Below are positions 1 through 8,600 of a stretch of 46,293 nucleotides of DNA, piece after piece. Source of the stretch: Prochlorothrix hollandica PCC 9006 = CALU 1027 (GTDB lineage: Bacteria > Cyanobacteriota > Cyanobacteriia > Prochlorotrichales > Prochlorotrichaceae); contig NZ_KB235944.1 in NCBI RefSeq assembly GCF_000332315.1, positions 305,947 through 352,239 of the forward strand. Direction: 5' to 3'. The notes beneath the pieces are model-generated. The model was not told where the DNA came from and did not search any database. It saw nothing but the letters and a program-made list of their open reading frames with translations. The position numbers and the translations under genes were made by a program. How positions within the stretch are numbered: the first letter of the stretch is position 1; every line of letters starts with the position of its first letter.

Positions 1-411
1 TTGGAGACCTTTTGGGACTATGGACTGCGCTTTCGTATTGAACAGTTGTTTCTCGACAGCAAGTCTGGAGTCTTTGATTGGGAAGGGTCTAGAGTCCGCA
101 ACGTTGAGGCTCTCGAACGCCTCTATCTAGTGGTCGCCATTTCCCTGCTGTTCGCGACTATCACGGGCATGGCGGTGCAACGGGCGGACTTGCGTCGTCA
201 AGTCGATACCCATTGGCGGCGGGGCTTGAGCTACCTCAAAATAGGTCTCCGTTGGTTAACGGGGGTGGTTCACAAAGGCCGTGATTTTCTGCCCTTCGAT
301 GCTCTACTCTACCGAGACCCCGAACCTTGTTTTGCTTCTGCTAAGGCCAAGCAAAAACACCTCGAACAATTCTCGATTGAGCGAGTGCAGACCTTTTACT
401 GTTCTGCTTGA
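1..411 (+). CDS. IS4-family transposase, C-terminal fragment (cut by window edge)
   Basis: The frame is open from the first base, so the 5' part lies outside the window. The first residues show the IS4-family Y(2)R(3)E(6)K signature exactly: Y10... in YGLRFRIEQLFLDSK, with Tyr, Arg, Glu and Lys at the right spacing. The Glu is the last acidic residue of the DDE catalytic triad. The following KSG-F-WE-SR and the hydrophobic helix with ALERLYLVVAISLLFA are typical of the C-terminal end of these transposases. The protein would cut and join the ends of its own element. The TTG at base 1 is not a credible start. The element's right end appears to lie at about 441-477, just after the stop codon. 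Whether the full gene is intact cannot be seen. Confidence 0.85.
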   Translation: METFWDYGLRFRIEQLFLDSKSGVFDWEGSRVRNVEALERLYLVVAISLLFATITGMAVQRADLRRQVDTHWRRGLSYLKIGLRWLTGVVHKGRDFLPFDALLYRDPEPCFASAKAKQKHLEQFSIERVQTFYCSA

Positions 412-440
412 GAAGCCTCTAACCAAGGCTGTCACTATCT

Positions 441-477
441 TTCACAGATGTGTCAGTCAGTCAGGTCAGTCAGTCAG
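441..477. mobile_element. Probable right end of the IS4-type element, with duplicated GTCAGTCAGTCAG
   Basis: About 30 bp after the transposase stop the sequence reads TTCACAGATGTGTCAGTCAG, then a second GTCAGTCAGTCAG. The inner part resembles the terminal repeat of the 141-bp element at 16942-17082 (TTGTGTCAGTCAAGCAG). The left terminus lies outside the window, so the exact IS boundary (464 or 477) is not decided. Confidence 0.45.
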
Positions 478-541
478 GTTTTAGACTGCTGTAGATCACT
501 ATAAATATACAGCAATCCGTATATACAGCAATCCGTATATC
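478..541. repeat. Fragments resembling ends of the 103-bp MITE, plus an 18-bp duplication
   Basis: TTTAGACTGCTGTA at about 480-493 matches the terminus of the 103-bp element (TTTAGGACTGCTGTA) with one base missing. ATACAGCAATCCGTAT then occurs twice in tandem (about 507-541) and resembles the opposite terminus. No complete element is present, so this looks like a decayed or partly excised copy next to the IS4 end. Confidence 0.5.
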
Positions 542-567
542 TGGAAATGAGACTGATAAGCTTAGAT

Positions 568-660
568 TAAGTAGGCTGGGTAGAAAAACAGGGTTAGAAG
601 TGGCTGAAACCCTTACTCTTTCGTAATCTCTACTTCGGATTAATTATCCTGCCCTACTTA
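568..660 (-). mobile_element. 93-bp MITE-like element, family 2 (TAAGTAGG termini)
   Basis: The segment begins TAAGTAGGCTGGGTAG and ends GCCCTACTTA, so the ends are inverted repeats bounded by TA. Its reverse complement matches 17097-17190 almost along its whole length, including GGATAATTAATCCGA and AGGGTTTCAGCCACTTCTAA. It carries no coding capacity. It lies between the IS4 remnant and the 3' end of the transporter gene. Confidence 0.75.
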
Positions 661-785
661 GCAGCTAACCTTCGGAGGCTAAGGGGAGGGGTGGGGTTGA
701 GCCGCTGACGTGGATGCGGGGGCGTTGTTGGCTATTGGGTTCAGCCTGTTGCAGAATCTTGTGGGTCATCATAAGACCGGTTTCC

Positions 786-1889
786 CTAGGTAAATGGGTT
801 GTGGGACTCTATGGGGCTAGAAGCGGTCGAAATGGGCTGGGACGTGGTGAATTGGGTCTGGTGGAGGGTTCTAAAGTGGGTGGCGATACTTTTCAAAGAC
901 CCGGCTAGGGGAATCGCGAGGATTAACCCCAGGAAGCCCCCCAACTGTCCCCCCAGCAACAGGGATATGAGAATCCAAATGGGATTAAGGCCCACGAGGC
1001 GACCGAGAATCCGGGGGGCGATCGCGTTATCAACAATCTGATCTGTGATCACGGCCAAGGCCAGGATTTCCCCCCCGAGGAGAATGCTTTTAAAACTGAC
1101 CACGACGGTGGCGATGAGGATGCCCACCACGTCCCCCAAGGGAATGAGGGTTAACAGACCAATGCCCAGACCGAACACCAGCCAGTAGGGAATGGCGAAG
1201 CAGAAAAATAAGGGGGTGAGAATGATGGTCATGACCAGGGCGATCGTGGCCTGCCCGACGAAATAGTTGCGGAACTGATCCTGAAAGGCTGACCGCACCG
1301 GAGTGGCGTAGGCCTCTGGGAACCAGCCCCACAGCCCTTGCCAAAATTGATCGCCGTGGAGCAACAGATAGATGGTTAAGACTCCGGTCAGTAAGGCTTC
1401 GACGAGGCGATCGGCCAGTCCCTGAATGGCATCTAAGGTCTGATCGGGCAGTTGGAGCAGTTCGTTGGGCAGCAGTTGGGTCACCTGATCGACTAAGGCT
1501 GTGATATCGAGGGGCAGTTGGCGATCGCTGAGCCAAGTATCCAGGGTCTGGAACTGTTGGCTTGTGGAACTCAGCCAATCGGGGAACTGATCCCCTAAGT
1601 CTTCCAACTGCTGGAAGAGGAGAGGAGTGCCTAAAACGCCTAACACCAGCACCAGAGTCACGCCGCTGAGCAAAATCAAGAGGACGCTGACATTCTTGCT
1701 CAGACCTCGCTTTTGCAGTTGGCGCACAGGATAGCTGAGCAGGAATGACAAGAGGGTGGAGGTAATTAATAGGCTTAAAGGGGTTTCAAAGACCTGGAAA
1801 ACCTTAGAAACAAGCCAAATATTAAGAAAGCTGAGGGGAATGACCAGTTCCCACACCAGCCAACGGGGGAGTTGTTTAAGGACAGACAT
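786..1889 (-). CDS. AI-2E family (PerM/UPF0118) membrane transporter
   Basis: This 367-residue protein has the AI-2E transporter layout. A pair of hydrophobic helices lies at about residues 13-60, a third at about 68-90, and a soluble stretch rich in Gln, Asp and Leu at about 95-160. A hydrophobic C-terminal half carries the typical family segment IPLGDVVGILIA and the DQIVDNAIAPRILGRLVGLNP region before the last helices. Family members are inner-membrane exporters or channels, and the true substrate here is unknown. The ATG start follows directly on a 400-bp gene-free spacer. The Ser/Thr-rich hydrophilic tail (last 30 residues) is not conserved in the family as I know it. No partner gene is adjacent on the same strand. 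Confidence 0.85.
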   Translation of the reverse strand: MSVLKQLPRWLVWELVIPLSFLNIWLVSKVFQVFETPLSLLITSTLLSFLLSYPVRQLQKRGLSKNVSVLLILLSGVTLVLVLGVLGTPLLFQQLEDLGDQFPDWLSSTSQQFQTLDTWLSDRQLPLDITALVDQVTQLLPNELLQLPDQTLDAIQGLADRLVEALLTGVLTIYLLLHGDQFWQGLWGWFPEAYATPVRSAFQDQFRNYFVGQATIALVMTIILTPLFFCFAIPYWLVFGLGIGLLTLIPLGDVVGILIATVVVSFKSILLGGEILALAVITDQIVDNAIAPRILGRLVGLNPIWILISLLLGGQLGGFLGLILAIPLAGSLKSIATHFRTLHQTQFTTSQPISTASSPIESHNPFT

Positions 1890-1902
1890 AGGGTAAGCCT
1901 GA

Positions 1903-2155
1903 GGGATGAACCGGAGTGAATTAGAGAAAATCAGAGTTAACCAAAGTTAACGGGAGCTAAAGTGATTTAATCAGACTTCAATAAATTTAATTAGGCTAAA
2001 GGGGATCTAAATTGAGCTAAGTCGAGCTAAATTGATTGAATTAGAGAGAAATACTAAACCGATCAAAGTGATTTAACCAAAGCTAAATCAAGCTAAGTAG
2101 AGCTAAGCTGATGTAATCAGAGATAACCGATCTAAACAGATCTAACACCAAACCC
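1903..2155. repeat. Degenerate 10-bp periodic array, consensus NNNRNCTAA
   Basis: From about 1921 the sequence runs in near-perfect 10-bp steps that each end in TTAA, CTAA or GAA (for example CGGGAGCTAA, GGGGATCTAA, ATTGAGCTAA, GTCGAGCTAA). About 20 or more units can be followed to about 2150, with small phase slips after 2050. The tract is A/T-rich in a GC-rich neighbourhood. It lies in the transporter's upstream region and codes for nothing convincing. Confidence 0.7.
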
Positions 2156-2160
2156 AGCAA

Positions 2161-2210
2161 TAAGTAGGTCAGGATAATTAATCCGAGGTAGAGATGACGG
2201 CAGAGTGAGG
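2161..2210 (+). mobile_element. Half copy of the family-2 MITE-like element
   Basis: These 50 bases (TAAGTAGGTCAGGATAATTA onward) match the left half of the element at 17097-17190 almost base for base. The match stops at the GAGTGAGG-AG stretch, and the right half with the closing CCTACTTA is missing. It is a truncated copy abutting the 10-bp periodic array. Confidence 0.75.
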
Positions 2211-2286
2211 ACTGCTTGGTTGACCAAAGATGCTGCATTGGGCGGGGAAACCCCGCCCCTTGTATGAGCATAAGGGGTTGGGGGGA

Positions 2287-3321
2287 TTAGGGGGCGGGGG
2301 GAGCTAAGGTGGCTTGGGCGAGGTGTTGGAGGGCTTGGGCCACTGCTGAGGGAGACCGATCGGTGACGATTAGGGGATAGCAGGGGACGGCGCGGCGATC
2401 GAGATCATAGCGATAGGTTTGATCATAGTAGGCCAAGACAATGGCCATGGCAGCGGTAATATTACCCCCTTGAATATGATCCAGGGCTTGTTGGGTGCGC
2501 AGACCCCCCAGGCGTTTGCGGATGCGTTCCGTGGCGGTCATCAGATCCGCCCGATCGCAGTCCCCATAGACCTGGGTTAAAAGAGCAAGGCGATCGCCCA
2601 AGGATCGCACCAGTTCCAGCACCGGAGCCTGTTCCATTTGGCTAAATAGCTCCGGGGGAATGCGACAGGTGCCCACTTGGCGACTTTCCGCCTCAATCCA
2701 CACCGGACGCTGGCGATCGCAGCCCGCCAGTGCCCAGGCCAGATCGTTTTCATAGTGTTCCGTAGTGGGTTGGGGAGGGAGGCCCAAATTGCCATAGCTA
2801 CTGCCCCGGTGGTGGGCCAGTCCCTCCAGATCCACCACTTGCTCCCCCAGGTCTTTGAGGGCCAGCAAGGCTTCGGTTTTGCCGGTGCCCGTCATGCCGC
2901 CGACGATGTAGAGCGATCGGGGCTGTGCCAACACCTGCCGCACCCACTGGCGAAACGCCTTATAGCCCCGCTCCAGCAGCACCACCTTAAACCCCGCCAT
3001 CTCCAACACCATCCCCAGGCTAGCGCTGCGCATTCCCCCCCGCCAACAGTGGATCCGGATCTGGCGATCGGGGGCGAGAGCTTTGGCTTGATGTACCAGA
3101 TCTGCCAACTTCGGACCCACAATCACCAACCCCAACTCCACCGCCACTTCCCGGCCCTGCTGCTTATAGCAGGTGCCCACCGCCACCCGTTCTGGGTTGC
3201 TAAACAGGGGCAGGTTGATGGCTCCGGGGATGTGACCCTGGTCAAATTCCCCTGGACTGCGCACATCTAAGACTGGACCCGGTGCCTGTAGAAAAGCAGG
3301 AATCCCAAGAGACTGGGGCAT
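2287..3321 (-). CDS. mnmH: tRNA 2-selenouridine synthase (rhodanese plus P-loop)
   Basis: The enzyme exchanges sulfur for selenium at the wobble 2-thiouridine of certain tRNAs, via a geranylated intermediate in characterised homologues. The N-terminal rhodanese domain (about residues 10-125) contains DVRSPGEFDQGHIPGAINLP and the active-site loop HCWRGGMRSA, whose Cys is the expected catalytic residue. A Walker A loop GGMTGTGKTEAL follows at about residue 138, then the AESRQVG motif typical of the family. The length of 344 aa is normal. I chose the ATG at 3321 because GGGAG lies about 12 bases upstream; a GTG at 3336 would add five residues. No selD or other selenium gene is in the window. The family assignment is secure. 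Confidence 0.92.
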   Translation of the reverse strand: MPQSLGIPAFLQAPGPVLDVRSPGEFDQGHIPGAINLPLFSNPERVAVGTCYKQQGREVAVELGLVIVGPKLADLVHQAKALAPDRQIRIHCWRGGMRSASLGMVLEMAGFKVVLLERGYKAFRQWVRQVLAQPRSLYIVGGMTGTGKTEALLALKDLGEQVVDLEGLAHHRGSSYGNLGLPPQPTTEHYENDLAWALAGCDRQRPVWIEAESRQVGTCRIPPELFSQMEQAPVLELVRSLGDRLALLTQVYGDCDRADLMTATERIRKRLGGLRTQQALDHIQGGNITAAMAIVLAYYDQTYRYDLDRRAVPCYPLIVTDRSPSAVAQALQHLAQATLAPPAP

Positions 3322-3393
3322 GGGGACAACTCCCACGGATTTGGTAGAACAGCGTTTGGTCTATCCCTAATCTATCCTTAAACTGCTGCCTCA

Positions 3394-3499
3394 GGGTTAC
3401 CGCTGAAAGCGGGACAAGATGAACGGGACAGGGGGGCACTCCGGGGGGCACTCCGGGGGGCACTCCGCGCTCCACTGTCCCGACTGAAGTTGATACCCC
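3394..3499. repeat. Palindromic element, family 3, with a 12-bp unit amplified three times
   Basis: The outer parts (AAGCGGGACAAGAT, AACGGGA, CTGTCCCG, AAGTTGATACCC) match those at 24195-24275 and 30995-31077. The central arm carries GGGGGGCACTCC three times in tandem (3431-3466), where the other two copies have a single GGGGCGCTCCGC. The element lies in the spacer between mnmH and the divergent DUF3110 gene. Confidence 0.75.
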
Positions 3500-3647
3500 T
3501 GCCTAACGGCCCTCCCCTAGACCAATGTCCTCTCCCTAGTTGAGAATGGGATCACGAGACTGGGGCACAGCGGGAAGGCGGAACCCCCCGCCCCCAACCC
3601 AGCCCCCTGTCCTTGGCACCTGTTAACCCTTGGTTATGTAAATTGTT

Positions 3648-4094
3648 ATGCAAGTCTTTGTGCTGCTCTACAAAATTGCCCCCGACCAGGAAGGGATCCA
3701 CACCCTCCGCATGGGCGATCGCAATGTGGTGTTGATCTTTGAAGAAGAGGACGATGCCAGCCGCTACGCCATGCTTTTGGAGGCCCAGGACTTTATGCTG
3801 CCGGATGTGGAGTGCCTCGATCGCCAAGACGTGGAGGACTACTGTGCCGAGTCGGGCTATGACTATCGCCTCGTGCCCCAGGGCTTTATCCCCCAGAACG
3901 ATACCGATCGCCTGCTGTTGGCTCCCCCAGAGAAAAACATTGATCCCGATCTGGATGCCCTGGGGGAAGAGAACCCCAGCCGCCGCCCAGGGGCAGGGAA
4001 GCCGGAAGCGGATACCACGGAAGCCTCCGAGTTTTCCCAGTTTTCCCAGCGGGAACTGGACTCTATCCGCCGCCGCCTCGAAGGGTTGCTGTGA
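3648..4094 (+). CDS. DUF3110 domain protein, conserved in cyanobacteria
   Basis: The first 90 residues match the DUF3110 pattern: a short beta strand MQVFVLLY, then GIHTLRMGDRNVVLIFEEEDDASRYAMLLEAQDF and DVECLDRQDVEDYCAESGYDYRLVP. This is a small alpha/beta fold found mainly in cyanobacteria and plastid-bearing eukaryotes, with no established function. The last 45 residues are acidic, low in hydrophobics and probably disordered. The protein has no signal peptide and should be cytosolic. The ATG at 3648 has no clear Shine-Dalgarno. The gene converges with mtnD; between the stop codons lie three short AACCCCAGCCC-type repeats. Confidence 0.82.
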   Translation: MQVFVLLYKIAPDQEGIHTLRMGDRNVVLIFEEEDDASRYAMLLEAQDFMLPDVECLDRQDVEDYCAESGYDYRLVPQGFIPQNDTDRLLLAPPEKNIDPDLDALGEENPSRRPGAGKPEADTTEASEFSQFSQRELDSIRRRLEGLL

Positions 4095-4136
4095 ACCCGC
4101 CCGCCAAACCCCAGCCCAAACCCCAGCCCAAACCCC

Positions 4137-4655
4137 TTAATACTGCTGTTCTGTGCCGCTGTTGGTGTAGTGGGGAGTCCAGCCGCCGGGATCCTGGAAG
4201 AGGCGAATGGCCCGGATCCGGCGATCGTCCGCCAACTCAAACCAATGCAGGGTGCCGCGAGGCACCACCAGCAAGTCCCCCGCTGCCACGTCTACTTTCA
4301 CCACCGGGCTAGTTGTGGGGTTAATGTAAAAAATCCCATGGCCCGCCAGGGTAAAGCGCACTTCATCTTCATCATGCCAATGTTCTTTGTCGAACTTGGC
4401 CAACATTGCATCTAAATTGGGGGTATCTGGCTGGATATCAATGACATCAGCGGTCACATAGCCGCCTGCCGCCTTCAGGGTTTCGATTTCTGCCCCATAG
4501 GCTGCTAGGACTTCGTCACTGGTGGCGCTGTCCCCCAGGGGCTGGCTGGGTTGCCATTGCTGATAGTCCAAGCCAATGCCCTGGAGGTAGGCGGTGATGT
4601 CTGGGGCGGTGGTCAGTGGGGGGGTGGATCGATCGAGCAGGGTCAGGGTAGCCAT
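4137..4655 (-). CDS. mtnD: Acireductone dioxygenase, methionine salvage
   Basis: This is a cupin enzyme that cleaves acireductone with O2 in the methionine salvage pathway; product choice depends on bound Fe or Ni. The metal site is visible as HWHDEDEVRF (two His and one Glu) at about residue 90, followed by the second cupin strand VPRGTLHWFEL, which supplies the last His. The length of 172 aa is close to the usual 175-180. The ATG at 4655 begins MATLTLLD, a usual start for the family. No other salvage genes (mtnA, B or C) are adjacent. It converges with the DUF3110 gene. Confidence 0.92.
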   Translation of the reverse strand: MATLTLLDRSTPPLTTAPDITAYLQGIGLDYQQWQPSQPLGDSATSDEVLAAYGAEIETLKAAGGYVTADVIDIQPDTPNLDAMLAKFDKEHWHDEDEVRFTLAGHGIFYINPTTSPVVKVDVAAGDLLVVPRGTLHWFELADDRRIRAIRLFQDPGGWTPHYTNSGTEQQY

Positions 4656-4748
4656 GGTGATTCAGGTAACGGTAATTCGGGTAACGCTGTTATCAACCAA
4701 TTCTAATGGGGTGTGATGGCTTGCGATCGACGATCGTCGATCGTCGAT

Positions 4749-5077
4749 CGTAGGTTGGGTAGAGGAACGAAACCCAACAAGGGACCTATCAATAGGCAGA
4801 TGTGGGGGCGATCGCCCAATGGCTCGTTGGGTTTCGCCCGGTCGGTTGGGGCGGTGTGCCTGGGGTCTTGGGCAGCTCAACCCAACCTACGGTTGCTACG
4901 ATTGCGAGATCGTAGGTTGGGTAGAGGAACGAAACCCAACAAGGGACCTATCAATAGGCAGATGTGGGGGCGATCGCCCAATGGCTCGTTGGGTTTCGCC
5001 CGATCGGTTGGGGCGGTGTGCCTGGGGTCTTGGGCAGATCAACCCAACCTATAATGGCTCAACCCAACCTACGGTTG
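4749..5077. repeat. Tandem duplication (162-bp period) of a TAGGTTGGGT palindromic repeat
   Basis: Two nearly identical copies start at 4749 and 4911 (CGTAGGTTGGGTAGAGGAAC), each ending in CAACCCAACCT. A third partial end, CTCAACCCAACCTACGG, lies at about 5056-5072. Each copy is an imperfect palindrome: TAGGTTGGGT pairs with ACCCAACCTA, and AACCCAAC with GTTGGGTT. A shorter relative sits at 16969-17043. The spacer just before it (4725-4750) is a run of GATCGTCGATCG units. The copies differ at about three positions, so the duplication is recent. Confidence 0.8.
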
Positions 5078-5104
5078 TGAGGTTTTGCATAGCATGGGGA
5101 GGGA

Positions 5105-5461
5105 TTACAGCGGAGCTTTGATGTTTTCCCAGCGATCGGCAAAAATATAGCCCACCGCCTCCGAAATGCGCCGCAAATCGTCCCCCAACAGGGGTGGCCA
5201 GTCTACTCCCTGGCGGTGGCCCTGCTCAAACCAATGGCGACTATCCCGCGCCAGGGTATAGAGGGCATTGGCCAAATCCCGCTCTAGGGTGGGGGCACCC
5301 CGCAGCCCTTCATAGACCACCTTGAGGGCCAACAAAACAGTGGTGATCTGGCCCGGTATGGGGGGTTGGCCTCGGCTCAGGCGCACCAAAAGAGCCTCGC
5401 CATCCTGGGGGTCGGCTTGGCCCTGTTGGGTCAAAAAACGATAGGCCGTTGGGTAATCCAT
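5105..5461 (-). CDS. Conserved cyanobacterial protein of unknown function
   Basis: The protein has 118 residues, starting at the ATG at 5461 (MDYPTAYRFLTQQGQ). A TTG seven codons upstream would be an alternative, but AACGGATGG lies just before the ATG. The sequence is mostly helical, with PPIPGQITTVLLALKVVYEGL and LARDSRHWFEQGHRQGVDWPPLLGDDL. I recognise this pattern from cyanobacterial genomes, where such proteins carry doubtful transferred names. I see no catalytic motif, signal peptide or membrane segment. It lies 194 bp downstream of the WD40-KAP gene on the same strand and could be its distal partner, but a small 15-bp array separates them. Confidence 0.7.
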   Translation of the reverse strand: MDYPTAYRFLTQQGQADPQDGEALLVRLSRGQPPIPGQITTVLLALKVVYEGLRGAPTLERDLANALYTLARDSRHWFEQGHRQGVDWPPLLGDDLRRISEAVGYIFADRWENIKAPL

Positions 5462-5585
5462 AGTCCATCCGTTAAAGATCAAGGACTGAACGATCGGGCA
5501 GGTTATCGAGCAGGTTGCCGTGGGGTTTAGGACAGGCAGTGCCCCGGTAACCCAGTATAGGGCACGGATCTGGAGTCTTCTATAC

Positions 5586-5636
5586 CAAGCACTCTCAAGT
5601 CAAGCACTCTCAAGTCTATACAAGCCACTCTCAAGC
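5586..5636. repeat. 15-bp tandem array CAAGCACTCTCAAGT, about three units
   Basis: Two exact units CAAGCACTCTCAAGT are followed by a degenerate third (CAAGCCACTCTCAAG). The array fills most of the short spacer between the WD40-KAP stop codon and the next minus-strand gene. No terminator-like hairpin with a T-run was seen here. Confidence 0.65.
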
Positions 5637-5655
5637 AACCCGCCCTGAACCCTAG

Positions 5656-8600
5656 CTAGGGGGTGGCAGGGGCTGGGGGATCGGGCACACCATAGCCAGT
5701 AAAATCGGCGGGATCATAGCCAATATCCCCCACAAAACAGAAGGATAGGGTGAGGTAAAAGGTGGCTCGATCGACGCGGAACCGAAACCCCAGCGTATTT
5801 TTGAGATCACTTTCAAAGCGTCGCCACTCCCGCAGCACATGGGGATCGACGGTGCCGGGGGCGGGTTTGAGGGAGGGGCTGATGTCCTGCCAGTTCACGG
5901 TTAGAGATTGATCCCGCGCCTCGATCGCCGTTTCCTCGAAGCAAGTATCCAACTCCCCAAACAGATCCCGCATAAAGTCGGGGTAGCGACCCGACAGGGC
6001 CAGAAAAACCATGACAACTCGCTTGCTTTCGGCATCCGGCTCCCCCCGTTTGGCCCAAATCGCTTTAAGGATTTTGTAGATATTAATCAGCCGTTTAGCG
6101 GTACGGGGAGTGATATCGACGTAATTGCAGCAGGTGACCAATAGCTCAAATTCAGCTTGATCTAACACGGTGACTTCGGCGATCGTTTCCAAATAGCTGT
6201 CATCGGCCCTCAGAGGCAAGTCTGGCACCGGCACCTCGTCGGGCAAGGTTAAGCTGGTTTGCTCCATCTGTTGGTATTGGCCTAACCCTTGCTGACTAAA
6301 CCCTTGCTGACTAAACCCTTGCTGACTAAACCCTTGCGAATCGAGGGACTGCTGGCCTAGATCGGCATTAGTCCAGGGTAGGAGGGACTGTTGCACCTGG
6401 TCTTGCACCGATTGCTGGAACTGCTGGGTTTGTTGCTGAATCTGCTGGGTTTGTTGGGCCAAAGATTGAGCATGGGGGAGGGGATCGATGCCCTCCGGGG
6501 TGGCTGGGGCTGGGAACGGCGATCGCCCCCCTTTCGCCATCATCCCGATCGCCGTGGCCGTTGCCCCTTCATCCCGGCGATAGTCCACTTGGGACGCTAA
6601 ATAGGATTCCACATTGAGGGGAGAAATGGGGCGCATTCGGTAGGGAATTTGGATAATTTTCTCCAAGTAATCCATCCCTGAGGGTTTGCCCCGCCGTTTG
6701 AGAACGCCCTGGTACACATCTTCCAGGGCGCGGGCAATGTAGCGATCGTCAATGGCCACAACCACAATAAATAACTTGGTTTTGACCAGTAATTGGATGG
6801 CTTCTAAGACTTCCACCACCCGATCGGGGGGACAGCGGTCTAAATCGTCAATATACAGCACCACCCGCGCTTCACCCCTGGGAAATAACTGTTGCTTTTG
6901 GGCTTGGAGGTCAGGGGAATCATCGGGGTTAATGACCAGGCGATCGCTCAAGGCTTCGATGTCCTGGCGCACCTGATGAATGATGCCCAACTGTTCTTGG
7001 TAGGGGTTACTTTGGAGGCGATCGCTCACAAATTCTGTTAGGGATGAGTAATCCCCCGCAAGGCTGATGTGGTTGCGCCGTTCTGCTAGTTCTGCCTTTT
7101 TCTTGTTGATTTTCTGTTCTAGATCTTTCGTTTTTTCGGCGCGTTGAGCATCAATGAGGGATTGGCGATAACTGACTAATTGGTCTTGGTGCGCTTGTAA
7201 CCGTGCCTGATACTGAACCCATAGCTCCTGGACTTTTCGCCGGTGTTGTTTCCAGATGGTTCGTGCCTTTTGATACAGGGGAATGCCCGCTGCAACGAGG
7301 GGAGTGTTGGCCATCACAGCCATGAACCGTTCCCCAATTCTGCCGCCCCAGCCAGCAAGCCCATCCACCAGTAAGGGCGTTGAGAGGGCCAGCACCACTG
7401 CGACCAAAAATCCCAGGACTAACCAGGGGTTTTGGCGATAGGTCTTGATCACGCTACGCCAAAAGTCGGGTTGCAATTCTTCGAGAACAGCTTTAACTTC
7501 CGCCGTTTTAACGGGATCAGCGGCCAGTAACTTGTCCCGTAGGTCATCCGCCCCTTGCCCCAGGAGATCTTGCCACGTCTCCTTCATGGGTTTCATCGCT
7601 TCTTTGCAGGCAATTTTTAATAGTTCTCGATCGGCCTCTGCTTCAATCTCAGCCATCTGCTGTTGTAACTGGGCTTCCAACTCCGCCACCGTTTTCTCGG
7701 CGGTTTTGAGGTCTTCCCCCTCTTGGGTTTGCAGCCGATCCAGATGTTGCCAGAGGGCGGCGGTGCGCTGGTTGGTGATGGCTTGCCAGTCTTGCCAGAG
7801 GCGGGGACTGAGGTGATTTTCCAATAAAGCACGGCGTTGCTCCTCCCCCATGGTGTTGAGGGCTTGCCAAATATCGCCCCCTTGCAGTTGGTTCACTCCC
7901 GCCTGTTCCAATTGCTGCTCTAGGCTGATTTGGCGGTTTAATTCCTGGAAAATGGTCTCCATGAGGCTGGCCCACAGATTAGCTTTGGCGTAGCTCCAGG
8001 CATCAAAGCGAATCTGGTAAATATGGCCCACATAGGGCGATCGTAGCTCCCGATCGTCCCCCCAGGCTTGGGCCGATTGCAGGGGTTGGCTGCGAATGGC
8101 GTTGATGCGCTGTTGCATCAGGTGCATGGCGAAGGATTTGCCGCTGCCCCAACTGCCCAAAATCCCCACGGCCAAGGGCGGTTGCAGTTGCCGCAACATC
8201 AAAATACTGGTGAGGGCATCCAGTTCGTCTTGAATCAGCAGCCGGTCTTCTCCTTCGGCCAGGTCGTTGCTCAAGCTCTGGGGAACAGCCAAAGTCCCCA
8301 CCTTCCCCCACAACCGAATCGTTTTGTCACCACTGCCGGAAACGATGCGCGAACCATCGGGGCTAAAGGCCACTGACCTGACACGATCCGAATGGCCCTG
8401 GAACGGCTCTCCGATGGGGTTACCCTGCAAATCCCACAGCCGAATCGTGTTGTCACCACTGCCGGAAACGATGCGCGAACCATCGGGGCTAAAGGCCACT
8501 GACTCTACAGCATCCGAATGCCCCTGGAACGGCTCCCCGATGGGGTTACCCTGCAAATCCCACAGCCGAATCGTTTTGTCCTTACTGCCGGAAACGATGC

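Noticed and set aside
2677-3270. 197-codon plus-strand frame opposite mnmH
   Set aside because: A GC-bias shadow of a well-supported enzyme gene; no motifs.
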